A stretch of 64,000 bases of DNA from Pseudalgibacter ostreae (GCF_042427585.1 NZ_JBHMFC010000013.1:1-64000); one strand, 5' to 3'; positions 1 through 9,443 are shown, numbered from the stretch's first letter. The notes: generated by a model not told the origin, from the letters alone. Program-made: numbers and translations.

Positions 1-2
1 GT

Positions 3-74
3 AATAAATTGGCAATAGATAAAAGTGAATCAGAGGACATAGAAATTTTTGCTCCAAAGTTCTTTCTTTTTTAG
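3..74 (+). CDS. C-terminal end of a truncated gene (left edge)
   Basis: An open frame enters from the left edge and ends at a TAG at 72-74. It encodes about 23 residues (beginning NKLAIDKSESEDIEIF). No stop interrupts it and codon use looks normal, but the stretch is too short to recognise a family. It may be the tail of a real gene upstream of the window or a chance frame. Confidence 0.35.
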   Translation, partial: NKLAIDKSESEDIEIFAPKFFLF

Positions 75-478
75 TTACTCCACAACTTTTTGCGTTGACC
101 CGTTACCCCCCCGAAAAGGGGTCGGGCTTTACGCTATATCTTTTTAAAATATTATAGTGAAGCAGTAAGATCTGGCGTTCTTTTAGTTTTAAGTGCTAAA
201 TATCCAATGTGCCCTTTTGTGTTTTTTAAAAAGGATGCCGCTGCAATCCCTAACGCACTGCCCTAGACCAAAAAAGCTTATATCTTCTAAATAAAGACCA
301 TGTAATACATAAAGTTGATATGTCGTTTTTTGGGTCATGCCAGGCAAGAAAACAAAATGTAATAATTACAACTTTTAAAATAATCTATTTTTATTAAAAA
401 CATTACACCATTAGATACACAATAGTATCAATACATAAAAATTAAGTTCACTACATTAGCAAACTTTTAAAAATTATC
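75..478. other. intergenic stretch with two GC-rich patches
   Basis: No supported gene. Positions 91-130 and 231-270 are about 60% G+C, against roughly one third for the surroundings. The first patch contains a hairpin with CCCG at 99-102 against CGGG at 123-126, closed by CCCC (109-112), loop GAAAA and GGGG (118-121). No T-run follows directly, so it is a weak terminator candidate. The second patch is non-coding in all frames over any useful length. The pair looks like a decayed or dispersed intergenic element; that is inference. Confidence 0.5.
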
Positions 479-847
479 ATGACCATATTCGACCTCCTAT
501 ACTATAACGTCTTTTCGTATTACAAAACTATTTTTAAACAAAGAGCTGTTACCATTGCAACACTTTATATTTCAGTTTTACAGTGCTTACTTATATTGCT
601 TTTGGGTGTTTTCTTTTCTGTTTTCTTTAGAAAAATGCATATAGATGCTATGTCGAAGGAAAATGCTTGGATACTGTTTCTTTTAATATCAATTTTTCTG
701 TGCTTCAAGAACTGGATGCAATACACAGGTAAACGCCGCATGATGATACATGCAAAAATGGTTAAAAAGAAAACAACACCCTATAACATTTGGGTACTAT
801 GGTTTTTACCCGTGGCCATTATCATTTTAGTATATGGTTTTTTTTAA
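479..847 (+). CDS. hypothetical small inner-membrane protein
   Basis: The 122-residue protein has three predicted membrane helices, at about 22-50, 64-82 and 100-122. A basic, lysine/arginine-rich loop lies between helices 2 and 3. There is no signal peptide and no family motif I recognise. The ATG follows an A/T-rich leader without a Shine-Dalgarno, which is normal for this phylum. It is convergent with the nuclease gene on the minus strand and has no obvious operon partner. Function unknown; membrane location is inferred from hydrophobicity only. Confidence 0.7.
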   Translation: MTIFDLLYYNVFSYYKTIFKQRAVTIATLYISVLQCLLILLLGVFFSVFFRKMHIDAMSKENAWILFLLISIFLCFKNWMQYTGKRRMMIHAKMVKKKTTPYNIWVLWFLPVAIIILVYGFF

Positions 848-896
848 GCATTTTAAGCCATAGCAATTCTGTTCAAATAATATATTTTCACAACTC

Positions 897-1868
897 TTAC
901 TTCTTAAAAATAGCATATACAGGAAAATGATCGCTATACCCGCCCTGATACTTGGGCCCTATATACGTTCTAAAGGGCTTTCCTTTATGTTTTCCATGAG
1001 ACAGCTTTAAAAAATCATCATCAAATATTTCGGCTTTATCAAAACTCAAAGTATTTGGAGTGGCTTCAAAAAAATTAGTAGTAAATAAGATCTGATCGAA
1101 TAAGTTCCATTTAAATCGATGTGTAGACGTACCTCGAGAATAGGTATGCAACACATCCATAGGATTGTATAAGTTCTGCGTCTTTACTAATTTTCTAATA
1201 CTATTACTCGAAGGATCATCATTAAAATCGCCAATCACAATTATCTTTGGGTCTTCGCACGTTTGTGCTAACGTATTCATAATCTCACTCACCTTATCTG
1301 CAGCTGCAAGACGTTTGGGCTCTGTTTCTTCTAAACCTTCATGCCTAGACGACCAATGGTTTACAATTACATGGATTTTCTCACCATCAAGCCAGCCAGA
1401 AACCAGTAAAATATCCCGTGTATAATCGGGAGTTCCATTTTCATTTGCCAAATACACCCTAAAACTCTCGGAATGCTGGAGTTTAAAAGCATTTTTATCA
1501 TAAAGCAAAGCCACATCGATACCGCGTTCATCTAAAGAATCATAATGCACATACCCGTAATTAAGATGTTCCAAATGTTTAGATGACAACAGATCTTTGA
1601 TAGCTACTGCACTTTCAACCTCCGCTAATCCAACAATAGCAGGATGTTTTCCCGTTTCATTTTTTCCAATATTAGAAATGGCAAAACCTAATTTCCGAAG
1701 TTTATTTTGATAGCGCTTATACGTCCATCTTTTTACCGAAGCGGGTAAATAATCATTATCATGGGTACGTTTGTTGTCATGAATATCAAATAAATTCTCA
1801 ACGTTATAAAAAGCTACGGTTTGCAAATCGTGTCGGACAAGAATGTCGTCAGGAATATCATCGGTCAT
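897..1868 (-). CDS. endonuclease/exonuclease/phosphatase (EEP) family protein
   Basis: The 323-residue protein has the EEP (DNase I-like) fold motifs in order: FYNVENLFD near the N-terminus (metal-binding Asn), a Glu in GLAEVES, the histidine segment VNHWSSRHEG, GDFNDDPSS in the middle (catalytic Asp and Asn), and YSDHFPVYA at the end (catalytic Asp-His pair). These fit a metal-dependent phosphodiesterase or nuclease. The family also includes phosphatases, so the substrate is not determined. It lacks a signal peptide. It is divergent from hflX across 308 bp. Start ATG at 1866-1868. Confidence 0.88.
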   Translation of the reverse strand: MTDDIPDDILVRHDLQTVAFYNVENLFDIHDNKRTHDNDYLPASVKRWTYKRYQNKLRKLGFAISNIGKNETGKHPAIVGLAEVESAVAIKDLLSSKHLEHLNYGYVHYDSLDERGIDVALLYDKNAFKLQHSESFRVYLANENGTPDYTRDILLVSGWLDGEKIHVIVNHWSSRHEGLEETEPKRLAAADKVSEIMNTLAQTCEDPKIIVIGDFNDDPSSNSIRKLVKTQNLYNPMDVLHTYSRGTSTHRFKWNLFDQILFTTNFFEATPNTLSFDKAEIFDDDFLKLSHGKHKGKPFRTYIGPKYQGGYSDHFPVYAIFKK

Positions 1869-2176
1869 ACATCAAAAATAGTGTAAATATAAGGCTTACC
1901 ATAATGAGATGCTCTAATGTTAATTAAAAAACCCAAAATAGCCTTCAAAAACAAATAAGCCGTACAAGTCGCGTTCGATAAAATATGTCGTATTTTGTAT
2001 GGTTCCATACACAATGCCATGCCCACATCTTTAGTTCTATTGGTGTAGCCGTTTTTGTTTTTTTATGCTAAGAAAGGCTGCTGTTTTTAAATTAAACCGC
2101 TATACTATGGTATCGGATCAATACTTTTTGAAATAGAATGCTTCCAATTATGTAACTTTGAACTTTAAACCATTAT
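1869..2176. other. 308-bp divergent intergenic region
   Basis: Separates the minus-strand nuclease gene from hflX. It holds the hflX promoter (2128-2160) and a short AT palindrome (1980-1996, AAAATA-tgtcg-TATTTT) of unknown meaning. No small gene is supported. Confidence 0.6.
2128..2160 (+). promoter_or_regulatory. Bacteroidota-type promoter of hflX
   Basis: TTG at 2128-2130 (-33 element), a 22-bp spacer, then TAACTTTG at 2153-2160, a perfect TAnnTTTG -7 element. Transcription would begin about 6 bp further on, leaving a leader of roughly 10 nt before the hflX ATG at 2177. Confidence 0.7.
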
Positions 2177-3391
2177 ATGTTAGAAAAAAAAGATGTTAGC
2201 TTAGAAAAAGCTGTTTTAATAGGAGTTATAACAAAAGATCAAGACGAGGAAAAATCTAAAGAGTACTTAGATGAACTGGAGTTTTTAACCTATACTGCTG
2301 GTGGGGACGTATTAAAACGTTTTACACAAAAAATGGAAATGCCAAATCCAAAAACGTTTATCGGAACTGGTAAAATGGAAGATGTACGTCGTTATATTGA
2401 AGAAAACGATGTTAATACTGCTATCTTCGATGATGAATTATCGGCAGCACAAGAACGCAACATTAGCAAAATATTAAATGTTAAGGTTTTAGACAGAACC
2501 AATTTAATCCTTGATATTTTTGCCCAACGCGCCCAAACCAGTTATGCCCGTACTCAGGTAGAATTGGCACAATGCGAATATTTATTGCCTAGATTACGTG
2601 GTATGTGGACCCACCTTGAGCGTCAAAAAGGAGGAATTGGCATGCGTGGCCCTGGAGAAACTGAAATTGAAACAGACAGACGTATTGTTCGAGACCGAAT
2701 AGCCTTATTAAAGGCAAAAATTAAAGCTATTGACAAACAATTGTCTACACAACGTGGTAATCGCGGTGCCATGGTACGTGTTGCACTGGTAGGCTACACC
2801 AATGTGGGGAAATCTACTTTAATGAACGTGATTAGCAAAAGTGATGTGTTTGCTGAAAACAAATTGTTTGCGACCTTAGATACCACTGTTAGAAAAGTAG
2901 TGATTCAAAACCTTCCCTTTTTATTATCTGACACCGTTGGTTTTATCCGAAAACTACCTACGCAATTGGTAGATAGCTTTAAAGGCACACTGGATGAAGT
3001 AAGAGAAGCCGATTTACTGTTGCATGTGGTTGATATTTCACATCATAATTTTGAAGAACATATTGAGTCTGTTAATAAAGTACTAGGTGAAATTAAAAGT
3101 TCAGACAAACCTACCATCATGGTTTTTAACAAAATTGATGCTTATCAGCCCGAGCCTTATAAAGAAGATGATTTAGAAACAGAACGAAGCTCGGAACATT
3201 ATACTTTAGAGGAATGGAAAAAAACATGGATGCACAAAGTGGGCAATAATGCTTTATTCATTTCAGCCTTAAATAAAGAAAATATAGAACACTTTAAAAA
3301 ACGTGTGTACGACGAAGTTCGTGATATTCACGTAACACGTTTTCCTTATAATAATTTTCTTTACCCAGATTACGACGATTCTGAAGTATAA
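2177..3391 (+). CDS. hflX: GTPase HflX
   Basis: The 404-residue protein is full length for HflX, a ribosome-associated GTPase that splits stalled or stress-inactivated ribosomes. The N-terminal HflX domain contains FIGTGK and the family signature GMRGPGETEIE. A coiled segment follows, then the G domain: G1 GYTNVGKST at 206-214, G3 DTVGFIRKLP, G4 NKID and a G5 SAL. The gene is the first of an apparent pair with the penicillin-binding protein gene, whose start lies 15 bp after the hflX stop. Its own promoter is visible just upstream. Confidence 0.97.
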   Translation: MLEKKDVSLEKAVLIGVITKDQDEEKSKEYLDELEFLTYTAGGDVLKRFTQKMEMPNPKTFIGTGKMEDVRRYIEENDVNTAIFDDELSAAQERNISKILNVKVLDRTNLILDIFAQRAQTSYARTQVELAQCEYLLPRLRGMWTHLERQKGGIGMRGPGETEIETDRRIVRDRIALLKAKIKAIDKQLSTQRGNRGAMVRVALVGYTNVGKSTLMNVISKSDVFAENKLFATLDTTVRKVVIQNLPFLLSDTVGFIRKLPTQLVDSFKGTLDEVREADLLLHVVDISHHNFEEHIESVNKVLGEIKSSDKPTIMVFNKIDAYQPEPYKEDDLETERSSEHYTLEEWKKTWMHKVGNNALFISALNKENIEHFKKRVYDEVRDIHVTRFPYNNFLYPDYDDSEV

Positions 3392-3406
3392 TTGATACCG
3401 CCTAAA

Positions 3407-5650
3407 ATGAATTGGATAAGATCTGTATGGAAGAAAAAATGGATAAAGTGGAGTCTAATTGCAGGCGCTGCTGTTGTTGTTTTTTTTCTCACTATTTATA
3501 TTAGTGTGTTTTTGGGAGTTTTCGGAAAACTACCTACAAAAGAAGACTTAAGCTTTATAAAACAAGCTGAAGCCACACAAGTACTTGATAGTAGCGGAAA
3601 ATTAATTGGTAAATATTATATTTATGATAGACAACCTTTAGATTTTGAAGACTTCCCTAAACATCTTATTGATGCACTTGTCGCTACCGAAGATGTTCGC
3701 TTTTATGAACACGACGGTATCGATAATATAAGCCTAATGCGGGTGTTTATCAAAAACATTATTTTACAAAACAAATCTGCAGGTGGTGGCAGTACTATTA
3801 CATTACAATTGGCCAAGAACTTGTTTGGAAGGAAAGATTATGTTGCCTTTAGCATGTTGATCAATAAGTTTAAAGAATCTATAATTGCGACCCGTATTGA
3901 AGCTATTTATTCTAAAAAAGACATCTTAACACTTTATTTAAACACCGTTCCTTTTCCCGATAATACTTATGGCATCGAAAGCGCTGCTCGCAAATTTTTC
4001 AACAAGCCCGCCTCAAAATTAAACTATTCTGAAGCCGCCACATTAGTAGGAACTCTAAAAGCAACCACTTATTTTAATCCCAGGCTTAATTTAGAACGCA
4101 GCCAATCGCGACGAGATGTGGTTTTTCAGCAAATGCTTAAATACGGCTATATTTCACAAGACTCCTTAAAGCTTGTAACCGAACAAGATGTTGTTTTAAA
4201 TTATAAGTCCTTTAATCACGATGTGGGTTTGGCTCCTTATTTTAGAGCCCAAGTAAAAAAGGAATTAGCGGTTATATTAGATAGCATAAAAAAGCCCGAT
4301 GGTAGTGCTTATAATTTATATATGGATGGTTTAATCGTTCATACTACACTAGACTCAACCATGCAATCTCTTGCAGAAATAGCCATGCAAGAGCACCTTA
4401 CCGTTTTACAGCAGGCTCATGAAGAATCTTTTGGTAAATCGGCACCTTGGGTTACTAATAAAGCCCTAATACAAACAGCTATTAAAAACCTACCTAGATA
4501 CAAATCCTATAAAAAATCAGGATTAACGGAGGACCAAATTATAGACTCACTTTCACTAAAGCAAAAAACGGAATTATTTAATTGGAGCGGAGACACCATT
4601 CAACAAGTATCGGCTATAGATAGCTTACAACATTATTTAAAATTTTTAAATACTGGAATGCTTTCTATAGAACCCAAAACAGGGGCCATAAAAACATATA
4701 TTGGTGGTATTGATTATCGGTTTTTCAAATACGACCATGTCTCGCAAAGCGAACGCCAAATAGGCTCTACGTTTAAACCTTTTGTGTACACCGCAGCTAT
4801 TGAAAACGGGATGAAACCCTGTACATATTTCTCATTACAAGAAGTTACGTATACCAATTTTGATAATTGGACACCCAGCAATTCTGGCAGAAGTGAAGAA
4901 GATCCACATCTTAATTATAATTTAGAGATGGCTTTGAGCAATTCCATAAATACGATAGCGGTAAAGGTTTTAAACGAAGTAGGTCTTGACCATGTTATAA
5001 AGCAGGTCGAAAAACTAGGTATTACCAAGGAGATGCCTAGACAGCCATCACTAGCCTTAGGTGTGTCGGAAATCAACCTTAAAGAGCTCACAGGAGCTTA
5101 TGCTAGCTATGTTAACAACAGCAAAGCAATAAAACCATATGCCATAACCAGAATTGAGGATAAAGAAGGCAATACACTTATCAATTTTAAACCAAAAACA
5201 ACACAATCACCTGCGTATAGTGATTATACAAGACAAGTATTACTAGAAATTATGCAGTCTACTGTAAATAGTGGAACAGCTTCCAGATTGCGCAGTACTT
5301 ACGGCCTTACTAACGCAATAGCTGGAAAAACAGGTACAACCCAAAACAATAAGGATGGCTGGTTTGTTGGTATTACTCCAAACTTGGTTACGGTTACCTG
5401 GGTTGGCAATGACAATCATAGTATCGGTTTTAAAACCACAGGTATTGGACAAGGTGCCAATTCTGCATTACCTATTTTCGCTAAGTTTTATCAGAAATTA
5501 AATGCCGACTCCCATTTTGATAACATTACAAAAAGTCGTTTTGAAAATCCTTCGCAAAAAGTACTAGCCGATTTAGATTGCAATCCAGAAAAGCGTGATG
5601 GCCTTCTTAAAAGAATTTTTGGAAGAAAACATAAAAAAAAGAAGTTTTAA
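3407..5650 (+). CDS. class A penicillin-binding protein (transglycosylase/transpeptidase, PBP1A-like)
   Basis: Bifunctional peptidoglycan synthase anchored in the inner membrane. From the ATG at 3407 it is 747 residues. A TTG at 3392, directly after the hflX stop, would add five residues; I prefer the ATG. One membrane helix lies at about 16-40. The GT51 glycosyltransferase domain follows with ATEDVRFYEHDG (catalytic Glu95) and GGSTITLQLAKN. The transpeptidase domain has GSTFKPF (Ser454, SxxK), SNS (SxN) and GKTGTT (KTG). The C-terminus is a short Lys/Arg-rich tail. It is co-directional with hflX and ends at a strong terminator. Confidence 0.96.
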   Translation: MNWIRSVWKKKWIKWSLIAGAAVVVFFLTIYISVFLGVFGKLPTKEDLSFIKQAEATQVLDSSGKLIGKYYIYDRQPLDFEDFPKHLIDALVATEDVRFYEHDGIDNISLMRVFIKNIILQNKSAGGGSTITLQLAKNLFGRKDYVAFSMLINKFKESIIATRIEAIYSKKDILTLYLNTVPFPDNTYGIESAARKFFNKPASKLNYSEAATLVGTLKATTYFNPRLNLERSQSRRDVVFQQMLKYGYISQDSLKLVTEQDVVLNYKSFNHDVGLAPYFRAQVKKELAVILDSIKKPDGSAYNLYMDGLIVHTTLDSTMQSLAEIAMQEHLTVLQQAHEESFGKSAPWVTNKALIQTAIKNLPRYKSYKKSGLTEDQIIDSLSLKQKTELFNWSGDTIQQVSAIDSLQHYLKFLNTGMLSIEPKTGAIKTYIGGIDYRFFKYDHVSQSERQIGSTFKPFVYTAAIENGMKPCTYFSLQEVTYTNFDNWTPSNSGRSEEDPHLNYNLEMALSNSINTIAVKVLNEVGLDHVIKQVEKLGITKEMPRQPSLALGVSEINLKELTGAYASYVNNSKAIKPYAITRIEDKEGNTLINFKPKTTQSPAYSDYTRQVLLEIMQSTVNSGTASRLRSTYGLTNAIAGKTGTTQNNKDGWFVGITPNLVTVTWVGNDNHSIGFKTTGIGQGANSALPIFAKFYQKLNADSHFDNITKSRFENPSQKVLADLDCNPEKRDGLLKRIFGRKHKKKKF

Positions 5651-5668
5651 TACAAAAACACTTTAACT

Positions 5669-5703
5669 AAAAAATGCGCTTTCAAAAGAAGCGCATTTTT
5701 TTT
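5669..5703. terminator. bidirectional intrinsic terminator
   Basis: Perfect 13-bp stem: A6-TGCGCTT at 5669-5681 pairs with AAGCGCA-T6 at 5689-5701, around a 7-nt loop. A-rich and T-rich flanks let it work in both directions. It sits between the convergent penicillin-binding protein and DUF3078 genes. Confidence 0.88.
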
Positions 5704-5728
5704 ATAAACTTTATTAAAACTTATCGTC

Positions 5729-6664
5729 TTAAAATTTGTAGCTTAACCCTAGAGTATAATAACTCTGTAATTTATTTTTAATATTACCAAATGTTGGTGC
5801 TGGGTCGCCACTAGTATTATCAAAATTATCAATATTGTACTTCAATGCTTCTTGCTTATTACTTCTTAAGCCAAAGTCAAAACCAACACCAATCATTTTC
5901 CAAAGCGTGTAACTAAAAGAGTTGTTCCAAGTCCAATTGGACAGGTCACTGCTCTTGTAACTTTGGAACATCGACAAATTTGTTTTAAAGCTTATAGCTT
6001 GTATTTGTCTCGTATAATCTACAAGAATCTTTGTTCCTAACGACGAATCGAAAACCGCATCATTTCTACTAAATATCATGTTGTAGTTTAAGGGGTGTAC
6101 CACAACTACTAAATCTGTAAGCGGTGTCCAGGTAGCACCAATACCAACATCTAAATATCCCGGATTGTTAAAATTATTCAAAATCGTGGTTCTATATTCC
6201 CCTAATCCAGAAATAGCAAAAGTTTCACTTAACTTTTGGCCATATAAAGAAGAGACAGTAAACACATCGGTTGCTTCTCTCCATTCAGAATTATCTGCGA
6301 CATCTTTATCATCAAACTTAACCCAAGACAGATTAATGTTTCCTGCATTTCTCCAAAAGAAATTTTCAGTATCTAAGTTAGCAAATGCATTTGCTGTAAA
6401 GCCAATATTTCCTGATCTATTGTTTGGTGATTTTTGAGCGTACCAATTGTTAAAGTTAGAAAAACTCCCACCTATGGTTCCAAAAGCCCCTTTTTTCCAA
6501 CCTGGAAAGGCATCAATTTTTCCCTGTGTGTTATCAACACGGCTTTTAGCGGCCTTAAGCGAATCCTTCTGAACAGCTAAAGTGCTCTTTAATTCTTCTA
6601 AAGTTTGTGCTTGAACCAAAACAGTACCAAAGCACAATGTTAATAATAATATTACTTTTCTCAT
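5729..6664 (-). CDS. DUF3078 domain protein, probable outer-membrane barrel
   Basis: The 311-residue protein has a clear signal peptide (MRKVILLLTLCFGTVLVQAQ), a short coiled segment, then alternating aromatic and glycine-rich strands through to a terminal aromatic (LGLSYKF), as in outer-membrane beta-barrels. Sequence and length match the Bacteroidota DUF3078 family, which has no assigned biochemical function. It lies just downstream of the suf/DUF2480 genes on the same strand but is separated by 101 bp, so co-transcription is uncertain. Confidence 0.82.
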   Translation of the reverse strand: MRKVILLLTLCFGTVLVQAQTLEELKSTLAVQKDSLKAAKSRVDNTQGKIDAFPGWKKGAFGTIGGSFSNFNNWYAQKSPNNRSGNIGFTANAFANLDTENFFWRNAGNINLSWVKFDDKDVADNSEWREATDVFTVSSLYGQKLSETFAISGLGEYRTTILNNFNNPGYLDVGIGATWTPLTDLVVVVHPLNYNMIFSRNDAVFDSSLGTKILVDYTRQIQAISFKTNLSMFQSYKSSDLSNWTWNNSFSYTLWKMIGVGFDFGLRSNKQEALKYNIDNFDNTSGDPAPTFGNIKNKLQSYYTLGLSYKF

Positions 6665-6765
6665 TTATTAATTTTTTAAAATGCGCGCAAATATACACTA
6701 TTTTAGTTTTTAATAAAACATTCAAGAAAGAGCACCAAAATGCTATATTTTATTATAAATAAAAC

Positions 6766-7272
6766 CTATTTGCTTTTATAAAGCGGCACAGAAGAACAAG
6801 CTTCACCATACATGATAGATTTTACAGTAGGCCTCAGCTTATTGGCTAGCATAATATAAGCGTTCTGTGGTACTGGCTTTTTAGAACAGCCTTTTATAAT
6901 AATAGGTTTATCGGCAAATTCAGAAATATCCAAATCGTTTAACACATCTTGGTAAATAGACGTTTCCAAAACCTCTAAATCACCTACAACTATTTTTTTT
7001 GCAAAAGGCTCTAAATGCATACTAATAAGCATAAAGGCCCATCCAGGTATAATGGCATCTGTGCTACAGGTTAATGCCACATAGCCATCTTGATATTGCG
7101 CCCAATTATAATCTGCTACTTGAACCCTAAATTCTTTTTCACGGAGCACAAAGCCTTCATAAAGCCAATCTTTAATATCAAACAGTACCCGTTGTCCTTT
7201 TGGGTAGTAATCTTCAAGGTTTACCGTTACCAGTTTGCTATTCGCTACGCGATTTACAATATCGTCTGCCAT
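6766..7272 (-). CDS. DUF2480 family protein at the tail of the suf operon
   Basis: The 168-residue soluble protein matches the DUF2480 family of Bacteroidota. Visible elements are an N-terminal NLEDYYPKGQRV segment and three cysteines (in TCSTDA, KGCSKKP and EACSSVP). It has no signal peptide or membrane segment. It follows the sufT-like gene on the same strand after a 116-bp gap. The function is unknown; position and cysteines suggest a link to iron-sulfur assembly, which is inference. Confidence 0.8.
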   Translation of the reverse strand: MADDIVNRVANSKLVTVNLEDYYPKGQRVLFDIKDWLYEGFVLREKEFRVQVADYNWAQYQDGYVALTCSTDAIIPGWAFMLISMHLEPFAKKIVVGDLEVLETSIYQDVLNDLDISEFADKPIIIKGCSKKPVPQNAYIMLANKLRPTVKSIMYGEACSSVPLYKSK

Positions 7273-7388
7273 TTTTTAAAACTATTATAAGAGCATTATT
7301 AGAGGTAAGTATAGCCGTTTCTGTTATGATATTTTAAACAAAAGCATTTATAGAACGTCTATATTTTTATATAAAAACGCTTTAAAAC

Positions 7389-7712
7389 TTAAAGCATTCC
7401 CAGTTCCAATTTCGCTTCTTCGCTCATAAGCTCTTGCGTCCATGGGGGGTCGAAAGTAATTTCAACTTCAGCATTTTTAACCTCGTCCAAGGATTTTACC
7501 TTTTCTTCCACTTCCATGGGTAAGGTTTCTGCTACCGGACAATTGGGTGTGGTTAAAGTCATTAATATCTTTACTTCACGGTCTTCATTTACGAATACAT
7601 CATAAATCAATCCGAGTTCGTAAATATCCACAGGGATTTCTGGATCATAAATCGTTTTAATAACGTTTACTATCTTTTCTCCTAATTCGGCAATATCTAT
7701 TGTGTCGCTCAT
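7389..7712 (-). CDS. DUF59/MIP18-family iron-sulfur assembly protein (SufT-like)
   Basis: The 107-residue protein has the DUF59 core: IYDPEIPVDIYELGLIYD, then TLTTPNCPVAETLP with the single conserved Cys, and FDPPWTQELMSEEAK at the end. Family members help mature iron-sulfur proteins as late-acting or auxiliary factors. It lies immediately downstream of sufE in the suf operon (65 bp), which supports that role. The length is normal for a stand-alone DUF59 protein. Confidence 0.92.
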   Translation of the reverse strand: MSDTIDIAELGEKIVNVIKTIYDPEIPVDIYELGLIYDVFVNEDREVKILMTLTTPNCPVAETLPMEVEEKVKSLDEVKNAEVEITFDPPWTQELMSEEAKLELGML

Positions 7713-7777
7713 TTTATTTAATATTTATAGAGGTATACGTTTAAAATTTCATCATCAACTAAACGGAAAATACCCCA

Positions 7778-8218
7778 CTAGTTAAGTTGTGTTTGGTATG
7801 CAATGGCATACATTTTCAATTGTCTTATCATACTTACCAATCCGTTTGCACGTGTTGGCGACAAGTGTTCTTTAAGGCCTATTTCATCAATAAAATCGGT
7901 ATCTGAGTCAATAATGGCCTTAGGAGGTTGATTTGAAAATACACGAATTAAAATAGCAATAATACCTTTGGTTATAATAGCATCACTATCGGCAGTAAAT
8001 ACTATTTTATTATCTTCCATTTCGGCGTGTACCCACACCCTACTTTGGCACCCCTTTATAATGTTGCTTTGGGTTTTATATTGCTCTTCAATTAAAGGCA
8101 AATCTTTACCTAAGTCAATCATATATTGGTAACGCTCTTCCCAATCTTCAAACATTGAGAACTCTTCTATTATTTCGTTTTGGATTTCTTCTATACTCAC
8201 AAGTTTCGTTTTATACAA
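7778..8218 (-). CDS. sufE: SufE cysteine desulfuration protein
   Basis: The 146-residue protein is a SufE-fold sulfur acceptor. It takes persulfide sulfur from SufS and passes it to the SufBCD scaffold. The acceptor cysteine is Cys57 in IIKGCQSRVW, the family signature, and the C-terminal segment LSPTRANGLVSM is also typical. The gene starts 10 bp after sufS ends, so the two are very likely co-translated. Cytosolic. Confidence 0.95.
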   Translation of the reverse strand: MYKTKLVSIEEIQNEIIEEFSMFEDWEERYQYMIDLGKDLPLIEEQYKTQSNIIKGCQSRVWVHAEMEDNKIVFTADSDAIITKGIIAILIRVFSNQPPKAIIDSDTDFIDEIGLKEHLSPTRANGLVSMIRQLKMYAIAYQTQLN

Positions 8219-8228
8219 AATTACAAAT

Positions 8229-9443
8229 TTAAGACAGCATCATTTTTGCTTTTTTCACACCTTCTACCAAACTATCGATTTCGGCTTTGGTATTATAAAA
8301 CGCAAAAGACGCACGTACCGTACCTGGAATTTTAAAATAATCCATAATAGGTTGTGCACAATGATGTCCTGTTCTTACCGCAATGCCCATTTTATCTAAG
8401 ATGGTTCCTACATCATACGGGTGAATGCCTTCTAAATTAAATGAAATTACAGATGTTTTATGTTCTGAAGTTCCGTAAATTTTCAACCCTTCAATTTCCA
8501 AAAGCTTTTCTGTTCCGTACTGCAGGAGTTCACGCTCTTGTTTTTCGATGGCTTTAAAGCCTATACGGTTCATATAATCAATGGCTGCTCCAAAAGCGAT
8601 TCCGCCACATATATTAGGCGTTCCAGCTTCAAATTTATGGGGTAAATCGGCATAAGTTGTCTTTTCAAATGTAACTTCTGCGATCATTTCACCACCACCC
8701 TGATAGGGCGGTAATTTCTTTAACCAAGCTTCTTTTCCATAAAGCACTCCTACGCCTGTTGGACCACACATTTTGTGGGCCGAAACCACATAAAAATCGG
8801 CATCCAACTTTTGAACATCTGCTTTTATATGGGGACTAGATTGTGCGCCATCAATTAAAACTGCGGCACCTACTTGATGCGCTTTTTCTATGATATACTC
8901 AATGGGATTAATAGTACCTAGCGCATTTGAAATGTGGTTTACAAAAACCAGTTTCGTCTTTTCTGATAGCAACTTATCAAATTCCGACATTACCAGTTCA
9001 CCGTCGTCATTCATGGGAATAACTCTTAAAACAGCTCCTGTACGCTCACATAGCATTTGCCAAGGCACAATATTACTATGATGCTCTAAAGCCGAAACGA
9101 TAATCTCATCCCCTTTTTTCAATAGCGATGAAAACCCATTTGCTACTAAATTGATGCCATGGGTTGTCCCTGATGTGAAAATAATTTCATGCGCATGTTT
9201 AGCATTAAAATGACGTCGTATTTTTTCACGTGCTTGCTCGTATAAATCTGTAGCTTCTTGGCTTAACGTGTGTACGCCACGATGAATATTGGCATTGTAG
9301 TTTGAATAATATGCGACAATAACATCTATTACCTGTTTTGGCGTTTGAGAAGTTGCGGCATTATCAAAATATATTAAAGACTTCCCATTTACTTTTCGAG
9401 AGAGAATGGGAAAGTCTTTTCTAATGTTTTCTAGGTTGAACAT
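8229..9443 (-). CDS. sufS: SufS group II cysteine desulfurase
   Basis: PLP enzyme that removes sulfur from cysteine for cluster assembly. The frame is open 27 codons further upstream (to 9524), but family alignment favours the ATG at 9441-9443 (MFNLENIRKDFPIL), giving 404 residues, the usual length. The PLP-binding Lys224 is in SAHKMCGPTG. The catalytic Cys362 is in RTGHHCAQP. Substrate-binding features FTSGTTHGIN and ALEHHSN are present. It lies between sufD (145-bp gap) and sufE (10 bp). Confidence 0.96.
   Translation of the reverse strand: MFNLENIRKDFPILSRKVNGKSLIYFDNAATSQTPKQVIDVIVAYYSNYNANIHRGVHTLSQEATDLYEQAREKIRRHFNAKHAHEIIFTSGTTHGINLVANGFSSLLKKGDEIIVSALEHHSNIVPWQMLCERTGAVLRVIPMNDDGELVMSEFDKLLSEKTKLVFVNHISNALGTINPIEYIIEKAHQVGAAVLIDGAQSSPHIKADVQKLDADFYVVSAHKMCGPTGVGVLYGKEAWLKKLPPYQGGGEMIAEVTFEKTTYADLPHKFEAGTPNICGGIAFGAAIDYMNRIGFKAIEKQERELLQYGTEKLLEIEGLKIYGTSEHKTSVISFNLEGIHPYDVGTILDKMGIAVRTGHHCAQPIMDYFKIPGTVRASFAFYNTKAEIDSLVEGVKKAKMMLS

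Noticed and set aside
1873..1880. minus-strand TATTTTTG before the EEP nuclease gene
   Set aside because: No -33 element and only 4 bp from the ATG; probably chance.
3392..3406. TTG start for the penicillin-binding protein
   Set aside because: Would add five residues (beginning with TTG-encoded Met) and abut the hflX stop; the ATG at 3407 is the more normal start.
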